Origin: UBA1081 sp045639185
GTDB taxonomy: Bacteria > Bacillota > Clostridia > Oscillospirales > Acutalibacteraceae
Assembly: GCA_045639185.1 (NCBI GenBank)
Contig: JAZUCO010000049.1
Location: 1-13,802, forward strand
Direction of reading: 5' to 3'
DNA: 13,802 nucleotides
Position numbers and translations under genes: made by a program. Numbering within the stretch: position 1 is the first letter of the stretch; each line of letters begins with the position of its first letter. Positions 5,547 through 11,423 of this stretch are shown in pieces. The notes below the pieces were generated by a model. That model had not been told where the DNA came from. It was given only the letters and a program-made list of their open reading frames with translations, and did not search any database.

Positions 5547-7325
5547 TCAAAGTTTCATTTTACTGTTAATCTCTTTAAGAGTTGCCTCATCAACCTTGAC
5601 AATAGCACGGTCATAAGTAAGAATACCATTTACTTCAAATTCAACGTCACTAACCTGAGTATAGACAGTTGCAGAAAGCCCCTTTGCGATGTTGGGGATA
5701 ATCTGCTTTTCAAAAAGCTTTCTGTAAGCCTTTGTGAGCGATTCTTTTGAGTTATACATCATATAACCGAAGCTCTTTGATTTGTTCCATACGTGGCCGT
5801 CTATAATGTGAGAATAGCCGCCGAATTCACTGAGTACAAATGCTCTGTTGTTTTCCTTTTTGGGAACCTGAACGGGAATTGTGTATCTGTGAATACTTCT
5901 GAAGTCGCCTGCTTTCTGGTCATACCATCCGCTTGCGTGGTCGCAATGTCTTGAGGGGTCAAAAGACTTAACTGCATTGCCGATTCTTGCAGCATCAAAC
6001 TGACCCCAGCCTTCGTTGAAAGGTACCCATGTTGCAATTGAAACGCAGTTATAAAGCTGATCCATCATTTCATACATTTCTGCCTCAAAGAAGTCTCGCC
6101 ATTCTTTCTTGTCTCTGTTGAAAATGCTGTACTTATCATCCTTCATTGAGAAAGCTGCAACGGGAATAAATCCACCCTGAAAAATGGGAATCACACCTGC
6201 AAAGAACTGACTGAGTGCCTTACCGCCGCTTATCATATCCTGCCATACAAGCATACCGAGTCTGTCGCAATGATAATACCATCTTGCAGGCTCTGTCTTG
6301 ATATGTTTACGAAGCATATTGAAACCGAGATCTTTCATCTTCTGAATATCGTAAATCATAGCTTCGTCTGAAGGAGGTGTCATACCACCGTCACACCAGT
6401 ATCCCTGGTCAAGAAGACCGTTATGGAAATAGGGTTTATTGTTAAGGCACAGACGCATATATCCCTTGCTGTCTTTACCCATACTGAACTTTCTCATACC
6501 AAAGTATGTCTTTACCTTATCAACAACTTTACCGTCTGAAACAAGCTCCAGCACCATATCATAGAGATTGGGTTCTTCGGGACTCCAGAGTTTGAAATCG
6601 GGAATTGCAATATTGCTGTCCTTTGAAATCTCTGCTTCTGCAACAACAGTTTCACCGTCGTAAACAGTAGCTTTGAGTGTATATTCACCATCTGCCTTGA
6701 TGCAGGATTTTACATTGATAACACCTTTGTCAATATCGGGAAGAAGACTTACAGACTCGATGTGAGAAGCGGAAACAGCTTCAAGCCATACTGTCTGCCA
6801 GATACCTGAAGTTGCTGTGTACCAGAAACCGTGAGATTCTGTTGCCTGCTTACCTCTCTGCTGCCAGCCTTCATCTGTGGGGTCAAAAACGTAAACAACA
6901 AGTTCATTTTCACCGTCTGTTACATAATCTGTTATATCAAATGAAAATGCGTTGTAACCGCCCTTGTGTGAGCCTACAAGTGATTTATTGACATAGACTT
7001 TACATTCCCAGTCAACTGCTTCAAAATTAAGAATAACTCTCTTTCCTTTGAATTCATCTGAAAGAGTGAATTTCTTTCTGTACCAGAGTCTGTCATCCTT
7101 TGTGATGTGCTTTTCAACACCTGAAAGTGCACACTCAATTGCAAAAGGAACAATTATCTTGCCCTCATAATCAACAGGGAAAGATACATTTGCATCTGTT
7201 ATTGCATAGTCAAACTCACCGTTGAGATTCACCCAGAAATCACGCTGAAACTGCGGACGGGGATACTCGGCAAGAGGACAGTTTCTGTCTACTTTATCAT
7301 AAAATATTGTTTTCAAATGTGCCAT
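5547..7325 (-). CDS. Glycoside hydrolase family 2 enzyme (beta-galactosidase/glucuronidase-like), intracellular
   Basis: 592 aa. Residues 1-185 are the GH2 jelly-roll sugar-binding domain (YPRPQFQRDFWVNLNGEF at 21-38; YVNKSLVGSHKGGYNAFSFD at 111-130; SGIWQTVWLE at 173-182). Residues about 186-280 are the immunoglobulin-like sandwich, and about 285-590 the TIM barrel. FNEGWGQ gives Glu438 as probable acid/base and SEFGG gives Glu500 as probable nucleophile, for retaining hydrolysis of a beta-glycoside. Specificity within GH2 cannot be read from these motifs. There is no signal peptide, so it probably acts on imported oligosaccharides. The ATG at 7325 is preferred over an in-frame GTG at 7334, because GAGGTG overlaps that GTG and sits 6 nt before the ATG. 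It appears monocistronic, with a promoter at 7356-7384 and a terminator at 5461-5496. Confidence 0.9.
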   Translation of the reverse strand: MAHLKTIFYDKVDRNCPLAEYPRPQFQRDFWVNLNGEFDYAITDANVSFPVDYEGKIIVPFAIECALSGVEKHITKDDRLWYRKKFTLSDEFKGKRVILNFEAVDWECKVYVNKSLVGSHKGGYNAFSFDITDYVTDGENELVVYVFDPTDEGWQQRGKQATESHGFWYTATSGIWQTVWLEAVSASHIESVSLLPDIDKGVINVKSCIKADGEYTLKATVYDGETVVAEAEISKDSNIAIPDFKLWSPEEPNLYDMVLELVSDGKVVDKVKTYFGMRKFSMGKDSKGYMRLCLNNKPYFHNGLLDQGYWCDGGMTPPSDEAMIYDIQKMKDLGFNMLRKHIKTEPARWYYHCDRLGMLVWQDMISGGKALSQFFAGVIPIFQGGFIPVAAFSMKDDKYSIFNRDKKEWRDFFEAEMYEMMDQLYNCVSIATWVPFNEGWGQFDAARIGNAVKSFDPSRHCDHASGWYDQKAGDFRSIHRYTIPVQVPKKENNRAFVLSEFGGYSHIIDGHVWNKSKSFGYMMYNSKESLTKAYRKLFEKQIIPNIAKGLSATVYTQVSDVEFEVNGILTYDRAIVKVDEATLKEINSKMKL

Positions 7326-7355
7326 TTTCAACACCTCATATTCATTATCTTTTAT

Positions 7356-7384
7356 ATTTTACTATAAAAAAAAGTTTTTGTCTA
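7356..7384 (-). promoter_or_regulatory. Probable GH2 gene promoter
   Basis: On the minus strand, TAGACA (7384-7379) and TAAAAT (7361-7356) are 17 nt apart, each one mismatch from consensus, and lie about 30-60 nt upstream of the GH2 start. The region is AT-rich, so chance matches are possible. It lies back to back with the ribU promoter. Confidence 0.5.
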
Positions 7385-7397
7385 CACATATTTTCTA

Positions 7398-7426
7398 TTG
7401 ACATATATTTTTTTACGGCATATAAT
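7398..7426 (+). promoter_or_regulatory. Promoter of the FMN riboswitch-ribU unit
   Basis: TTGACA (7398-7403) and TATAAT (7421-7426), a perfect consensus pair with a 17-nt spacer. The predicted start near 7433 lies just before the riboswitch P1 stem, as expected for a riboswitch transcript. Confidence 0.9.
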
Positions 7427-7443
7427 AAAAAAGTAAAGAAAAT

Positions 7444-7554
7444 ATCTTCAGGGCGGGGTGCGATTCCCCACCGGCAGTAAAGTCTGCGAACACCTATTGG
7501 TGCCGAAACGCTGAAATTCCGTTACCGACGGTTATAGTCCGGATGGAAGAAGAA
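7444..7554 (+). promoter_or_regulatory. FMN riboswitch (RFN element)
   Basis: The conserved RFN blocks appear in order: ATCTTCAGGGCGGGGTG near 7444, GATTCCCCACCGGCAGTAAAG, a variable stem (cacctattggtg), GAAATTCCGTTACCGACGG, and the closing AGTCCGGATGGAAGAAGA. TCTTC (7445-7449) pairs with GAAGA (7546-7550) to close P1. FMN binding should favour the downstream terminator (7576-7606) and shut off ribU when flavin is plentiful. Its position directly before a riboflavin uptake gene agrees. Confidence 0.96.
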
Positions 7555-7575
7555 AACATATCCGTTTGTCTTTTT

Positions 7576-7606
7576 ACGCTCTGATATTTTCAGTGCGTAT
7601 TTTTTA
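7576..7606 (+). terminator. FMN riboswitch expression-platform terminator
   Basis: ACGC, a T-T mismatch and CTGA (7576-7584) pair with TCAG, T and GCGT (7590-7598) over a 5-nt loop, followed by a T-rich run. It lies between the aptamer and the ribU Shine-Dalgarno (7611-7617). The T-T mismatch makes the stem moderate in strength, in keeping with a regulated terminator. Confidence 0.75.
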
Positions 7607-7622
7607 TTTTAAGGTGATAAAA

Positions 7623-8225
7623 ATGAAATCAAAAAAATCTAAAAAAGTCAATGTAAAAGCATTGACAGTAACCGGAGTAATGGGAGCATTGGCATTTGCA
7701 CTTATGATGCTTGAATTTTCGGTACCCATTATGCCTGCATTCATAAAGCTTGATTTTTCAGAGCTTCCCGCACTCATTACCGGCTTTGCATACGGTCCTC
7801 TGTGGGGCATTGCAGTATGCTTTATAAAGAATTTCATTCACGTTTTCATTTCATCTACCGGTGCAATAGGTGAAATCTCAAACTTTGTGCTCGGTGCAGT
7901 TTTTGTGGGTATATCAGCTCTTATCTACAAAAAGAAAAAGAACAAGAAATGGGCACTTATCAGTTGTGTAATCGCATCCGTTTATATGGCAGTTTTCAGC
8001 GTTTTCTCAAATTACTATATCGTTTATCCCCTTTATGTAAAAGTACTCGGTATGCCCGAAGAAGCAATACTCGGTATGTATCAGGCAATACTTCCCTCTG
8101 TTGACAACCTTTTTGAGGCAATTGCAATCTTCAATCTGCCCTTCAATTTCGTCAAAATGATGATAGTTTCACTTATGTGTTTTGCAATTTATAAGCGTAT
8201 TTCACCAATAATGAAAAAGCAATGA
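7623..8225 (+). CDS. ribU: Riboflavin ECF transporter S component
   Basis: 200 aa, a basic N-terminus and about six membrane segments. RibU-type motifs are FIKLDFSELPALI (residues 40-52), IKNFIHVF (68-75), STGAIGEISNF (78-88) and NLPFNFVKMM (171-180). It binds riboflavin at the outer face and needs EcfT/EcfA/EcfA' for transport; none is encoded here. The ATG at 7623 has AAGGTGA (7611-7617) with 5-nt spacing. An upstream in-frame TTG would start inside the riboswitch terminator and is rejected. Control is through the FMN riboswitch. No separate terminator follows the gene; the metK promoter starts 8 nt after its stop. Confidence 0.94.
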   Translation: MKSKKSKKVNVKALTVTGVMGALAFALMMLEFSVPIMPAFIKLDFSELPALITGFAYGPLWGIAVCFIKNFIHVFISSTGAIGEISNFVLGAVFVGISALIYKKKKNKKWALISCVIASVYMAVFSVFSNYYIVYPLYVKVLGMPEEAILGMYQAILPSVDNLFEAIAIFNLPFNFVKMMIVSLMCFAIYKRISPIMKKQ

Positions 8226-8232
8226 TTTCCAC

Positions 8233-8261
8233 TTGACAAAACACATTGTTTATTGTAGAAT
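8233..8261 (+). promoter_or_regulatory. Promoter of the SAM riboswitch-metK unit
   Basis: TTGACA (8233-8238) and TAGAAT (8256-8261) with a 17-nt spacer, starting just after the ribU stop. The predicted start is near 8268, upstream of the S-box P1 stem. Confidence 0.85.
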
Positions 8262-8279
8262 AACAACGAATTAAATACT

Positions 8280-8373
8280 CCTTATAAAGAGTGACGGAGG
8301 GATCGGCCCTGTGATGTCCGGCAACCTGCATAAAGCAAGGTGCTAAATCCGACGGTCTGACCGAGAGATAAGG
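8280..8373 (+). promoter_or_regulatory. SAM-I riboswitch (S-box leader)
   Basis: P1 is closed by CCTTAT (8280-8285) with ATAAGG (8368-8373). The S-box core is intact: AAGAGTGACGGAGGGA, CGGCCCTGTGATGTCCGGCAACC, a short P3 stem, GGTGCTAAATCC, and a P4 stem ending GAGAGATAAGG. SAM binding should stabilise P1 and allow the terminator at 8379-8408 to form, turning off metK. The location before S-adenosylmethionine synthetase is the classic target. Confidence 0.97.
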
Positions 8374-8378
8374 CTATC

Positions 8379-8408
8379 AGCTCACGGATCAGTCTGTGAG
8401 CTTTTTTA
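8379..8408 (+). terminator. SAM riboswitch expression-platform terminator
   Basis: A 10-bp stem (8379-8388 with 8393-8402, one G-T pair) and TCAG tetraloop are followed by a T-run to 8407. It sits 5 nt after the aptamer P1. It may also end transcripts reading through from ribU, which has no terminator of its own. Confidence 0.88.
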
Positions 8409-8446
8409 TTGTTAATAATTCAATTTTATATACGGAGGAAAGAAAA

Positions 8447-9628
8447 ATGGCAAAAAGACTTTTTACTTCAGAATCAGTTACTGAAGGACATCCCGATAAA
8501 GTCTGTGACAAGATTTCAGACGCTGTCCTTGATGCTCTTCTCGCTCAGGACAAGTATTCAAGAGTAGCTTGTGAAAGCTGCTGCACAACAGGTATGGCAA
8601 TGGTTATGGGTGAAATCACTACAGAAGCAACTATTGACATTCCCGCAATCATCAGAAAGACAATCTGCGACATCGGTTTCGATTCACCCGAAGCAGGTTT
8701 TGACGGCAATGCATGTGCTGTTTTCACAACACTTGACAAGCAGTCACCCGCCACGAGCATCGGTGTAAGCAAGTCACTTGAAATGAAGGAAGGCGACGAC
8801 GATAAGTACAACCTTCACGGTGCAGGTGATCAGGGTATGATGTTCGGTTTTGCTTGTGACGAAACAGAAGAACTTATGCCTATGCCCATTTCTCTTGCTC
8901 ACAAGCTCGCTCTCAAGCTTACAGAAGTAAGAAAGAACGGCACACTGGGTTATCTTCGTCCCGACGGTAAGACTCAGGTTACAGTTGAATACGACGATGA
9001 CAAGGTTGTAAGAATCGAAGCTGTTGTTATTTCAACTCAGCACAAGGAAGAAGCAACACAGGAACAGATCAGAAAAGACCTTATCGAAAAGGTTATCACT
9101 CCAGTTATTCCTGCAGAGCTTATTGACGACAACACAAAGATCTTCATCAACCCCACAGGCAGATTCGTTATCGGCGGTCCCGTTGGTGACAGCGGTCTTA
9201 CAGGCAGAAAGATCATCGTTGATACATACGGTGGTTATGCTGCTCACGGCGGCGGTGCTTTCTCAGGTAAGGACCCCACAAAGGTTGACAGAAGTGCTGC
9301 TTATGCTGCAAGATACGTTGCAAAGAACATCGTTGCTGCAGGTCTTGCAAAGAAGTGCGAAATCGAACTTGCATATGCAATCGGTGTTGCACGTCCCGTT
9401 TCAGTAATGGTCAACACATACGGCACAGGCAAGGTTTCAAACGAAAAGCTTGCAGAAGCTGTTAACAAGGTATTTGACCTTCGTCCCGCAGCTATCATCG
9501 ATACACTTGATCTCAGAAGACCTATCTACAGCCAGACAGCTGCTTACGGTCACATGGGCAGAACAGATATCGATCTTCCCTGGGAGCATACAGACAAAGT
9601 TGACGCTCTTCTCGAAGCAGTAAAATAA
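8447..9628 (+). CDS. metK: S-adenosylmethionine synthetase
   Basis: 393 aa, normal length for bacterial MetK. It makes SAM from methionine and ATP with release of phosphate and pyrophosphate, as a cytoplasmic oligomer. Signatures are GHPDK (residues 14-18, ATP site), GAGDQG (125-130) and the glycine-rich GGGAFSGKD (268-276) that holds the triphosphate. The ATG at 8447 follows GGAGG (8434-8438) by 8 nt and gives the usual MAKRLFTSESVTEGHPDK start; an in-frame extension to 8396 lies inside the riboswitch terminator. Codons are visibly biased (AAG for Lys, GGT/GGC for Gly), as expected for a highly expressed gene. Control is through the SAM-I riboswitch. Confidence 0.98.
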   Translation: MAKRLFTSESVTEGHPDKVCDKISDAVLDALLAQDKYSRVACESCCTTGMAMVMGEITTEATIDIPAIIRKTICDIGFDSPEAGFDGNACAVFTTLDKQSPATSIGVSKSLEMKEGDDDKYNLHGAGDQGMMFGFACDETEELMPMPISLAHKLALKLTEVRKNGTLGYLRPDGKTQVTVEYDDDKVVRIEAVVISTQHKEEATQEQIRKDLIEKVITPVIPAELIDDNTKIFINPTGRFVIGGPVGDSGLTGRKIIVDTYGGYAAHGGGAFSGKDPTKVDRSAAYAARYVAKNIVAAGLAKKCEIELAYAIGVARPVSVMVNTYGTGKVSNEKLAEAVNKVFDLRPAAIIDTLDLRRPIYSQTAAYGHMGRTDIDLPWEHTDKVDALLEAVK

Positions 9629-9644
9629 TAAAACATAAAATTAA

Positions 9645-9676
9645 GGAGTCGTTCGATGAACGGCTCCTTTGTTTTT
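9645..9676 (+). terminator. metK terminator
   Basis: A 10-bp stem (GGAGTCGTTC at 9645-9654, GAACGGCTCC at 9658-9667, one T-G pair) with a 3-nt loop and a T-rich tail (TTTGTTTTT). The convergent beta-helix gene ends at 9678. The opposite side has only an interrupted T-run, so termination in that direction is less certain. Confidence 0.88.
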
Positions 9677-9677
9677 A

Positions 9678-10892
9678 TCACATTCCGAACAATGTCATAA
9701 TAAAATTCAGAATATTATTGAAAAACTCTTTTATCGTTTCCAGTATCAATGCAAATCCGGTCTTCTTTTCTTCTTTCACTTCTTCAATATAATTATCATA
9801 TGCTGTAACATCACCTTTACTTATGACTTTACAGCTATAAAACTCATTGTTATAAACATTACATTCGGCTGAATCGGCATTTACGGTTACACCGCATTCG
9901 CCACCGTAAAATTTATTGTCAAAAATTTCAATATCTGTGGTATGGCAATCAAAAACTATATAACCTCTTGAACTTGTTCCGCCTGAAAAAGTATTATTAA
10001 AAATCTGAATTATACTGTTTGTTGTTGAGTACGGAGACTCATGGTGATTACCTATTGCAGAACAATACGCATTTGATATAAAATCGCAATCTTTTATGAT
10101 GATATTACTGCATCCTTTGCAATCAGGAGAAACGTAGTCAATATATGTTACGGAATTATATCCTCTTAATGTTCTGTATGATGCACCGTCAAAATAAGTT
10201 CCTAACGCAGCATTTACACTTTTGTCAATCTGGATAATCTCGTTATATCTTACCTGAGATGTTGTGCCGTAATAATCATCAAATTCACAATTACTGATTG
10301 TAACATTGTCTGAAGAATTGATTTCAATACAATGAGCATTGTAATTATTTATAAATTTGCAATTTTCTATAACAACATTATCGGCATGACAAGTATTTAT
10401 CATTGCAACAGGACAAGGTGATTCTGTTGGTGTTGCTCCCCCACCGTCAAACATACCACCGGAAATAACAACGTTTCTGCAGGCTACAGATGATGTCTCT
10501 GAATTAGTATTCTCAACATCAAACCAGTTACACAAAAATACACCGCATGTATCTTTTACATTTTCGGAATTTGCAACTCGTTTCATTACAGCACCATCTT
10601 CAAACAGAATATTCTGATTACTGTAAAAGAAGATTGTTTTTGAAACATTATATATTCCCTTAGGAAAATAAACTGTACCACCATCCACCTCATTACACGC
10701 ATCAAATGCCCCCTGAATTGCTGAGCCGTCATCAGATTCATCATCAACTGTTGCACCGAATACTGTTACATCAAAAATATTGTCTGATATAACATCATTT
10801 TCCTCTTTAGCGTATGCAACAATTCCGATACTGTTCACAAAAAGCATTCCGAGACAAACAAAACCGATTGCTAACTTCTTAAATCTGCTCAT
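9678..10892 (-). CDS. Secreted right-handed parallel beta-helix (pectate-lyase-like fold) protein
   Basis: 404 aa. A signal peptide (basic MSRFKK, hydrophobic core) likely ends after AYA near residue 28. Residues about 40-100 match the start of pectate_lyase_3-type helices (FDVTVFGATVDD, AIQGAFDACNEVDGGTVYFP). Coils then repeat about every 20-30 residues: NVVISGGMF (140-148), NVVIENCKF (172-180), NVTISNCEF (196-204), NIIIKDCDF (263-271), IIQIFNNTF (294-302) and DIEIFDNKF (320-328). Some members cleave or bind polysaccharide, but I see no assignable catalytic residues. The last 29 residues (376-404) form a hydrophobic/amphipathic segment rich in Phe, Ile and Leu ending LFGM, with no LPXTG or dockerin. 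The ATG at 10892 is chosen because the signal peptide starts there and AGAGGG lies about 10 nt upstream. A consensus promoter lies at 10963-10991. Confidence 0.85.
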   Translation of the reverse strand: MSRFKKLAIGFVCLGMLFVNSIGIVAYAKEENDVISDNIFDVTVFGATVDDESDDGSAIQGAFDACNEVDGGTVYFPKGIYNVSKTIFFYSNQNILFEDGAVMKRVANSENVKDTCGVFLCNWFDVENTNSETSSVACRNVVISGGMFDGGGATPTESPCPVAMINTCHADNVVIENCKFINNYNAHCIEINSSDNVTISNCEFDDYYGTTSQVRYNEIIQIDKSVNAALGTYFDGASYRTLRGYNSVTYIDYVSPDCKGCSNIIIKDCDFISNAYCSAIGNHHESPYSTTNSIIQIFNNTFSGGTSSRGYIVFDCHTTDIEIFDNKFYGGECGVTVNADSAECNVYNNEFYSCKVISKGDVTAYDNYIEEVKEEKKTGFALILETIKEFFNNILNFIMTLFGM

Positions 10893-10962
10893 AATTTCGC
10901 ATCCCTCTTGTATCAAATTCTGCAAAACCGTAAAACTGATAATCAAATTATGCATTGGTGAA

Positions 10963-10991
10963 ATTATATATCATTATATTCTGCATGTCAA
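10963..10991 (-). promoter_or_regulatory. Promoter of the beta-helix gene
   Basis: On the minus strand, TTGACA (10991-10986) and TATAAT (10968-10963) are separated by 17 nt, a perfect consensus. The leader before the ATG at 10892 is about 65 nt. The upstream side faces the divergent XRE regulator gene. Confidence 0.85.
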
Positions 10992-11027
10992 GCAAAATAG
11001 AGAATTATATTCCTTATTATCTGTACA

Positions 11028-11048
11028 CAATATATTATAATTATATTG
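11028..11048. promoter_or_regulatory. Palindrome over the -10 of the XRE gene (candidate operator)
   Basis: CAATATA (11028-11034) and TATATTG (11042-11048) are a perfect 7-bp inverted repeat around a 7-nt centre holding a TATAAT (11036-11041) that would be the -10 of the XRE gene. No good -35 is visible 17 nt upstream. A symmetric site on its own -10 is what a dimeric XRE autorepressor would use. The region is AT-rich, so chance symmetry is possible. Confidence 0.4.
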
Positions 11049-11066
11049 AACAAGGAGTTGACTTCT

Positions 11067-11384
11067 ATGAATATCGAATGGTTTTCTCAACGCTTATTTG
11101 AACTTCGTAACAAAAAAAATGTTTCAGCCAGAGATATGAGCTTGTCATTAGGTCAAAGTGAAAGTTATATAAACAAAATTGAAAATCAGAAAGCTTTGCC
11201 GTCAATGTCTATGTTCTTTTATATGTGCGAATATCTTGATATTACTCCCGGTGATTTTTTCAATGAAAATCTTTTCAAGGACAAAAAAACTGAAGATGTA
11301 ACAAACATACTCAAAGACTTGTCTGATTCTCAGCTTGATGCGCTGATAACTCTCGTTAATGCTTTTGGAAAAAATAAGAAATAA
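11067..11384 (+). CDS. Small XRE-family helix-turn-helix regulator
   Basis: 105 aa, essentially one Cro/C1-type HTH domain (residues about 5-65): FSQRLFELRNKKNVSARDMSLSLG, then the recognition region QSESYINKIENQKALPSM, and the closing helix FFYMCEYLDITPGDFF. The remaining 40 residues are charged helix (DVTNILKDLSDSQLDALITLVNAF), possibly for dimerisation. The ATG at 11067 has AAGGAG (11052-11057) with 9-nt spacing. An in-frame TTG at 11046 precedes that Shine-Dalgarno and is rejected. It lies divergent to the beta-helix gene and may control it and itself; this is inferred from layout. No toxin, integrase or phage gene is adjacent. Confidence 0.87.
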   Translation: MNIEWFSQRLFELRNKKNVSARDMSLSLGQSESYINKIENQKALPSMSMFFYMCEYLDITPGDFFNENLFKDKKTEDVTNILKDLSDSQLDALITLVNAFGKNKK

Positions 11385-11414
11385 AAAAGGAGTCGGAAAT
11401 CCGACTCCTTTTTT
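11383..11414. terminator. Strong two-sided terminator between XRE and dockerin genes
   Basis: A perfect 14-bp stem (11383-11396 with 11401-11414) and AAAT loop, made of an A-run, GGAGTCGG / CCGACTCC and a T-run. The A/T flanks work for both strands, ending the XRE gene (stop 11382-11384) and the convergent dockerin gene (stop at 11424). Confidence 0.92.
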
Positions 11415-11423
11415 ATTGCATTT

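Noticed and set aside
9024..9407. 127-codon plus-strand frame inside metK
   Set aside because: It is an out-of-frame shadow of a highly conserved gene, rich in Ser/Leu/Gln with no ribosome binding site or domain.
11067..11384. XRE protein as antitoxin or phage repressor
   Set aside because: No toxin-like partner gene overlaps or follows it (a terminator lies immediately downstream), and no integrase or phage gene is in the window.
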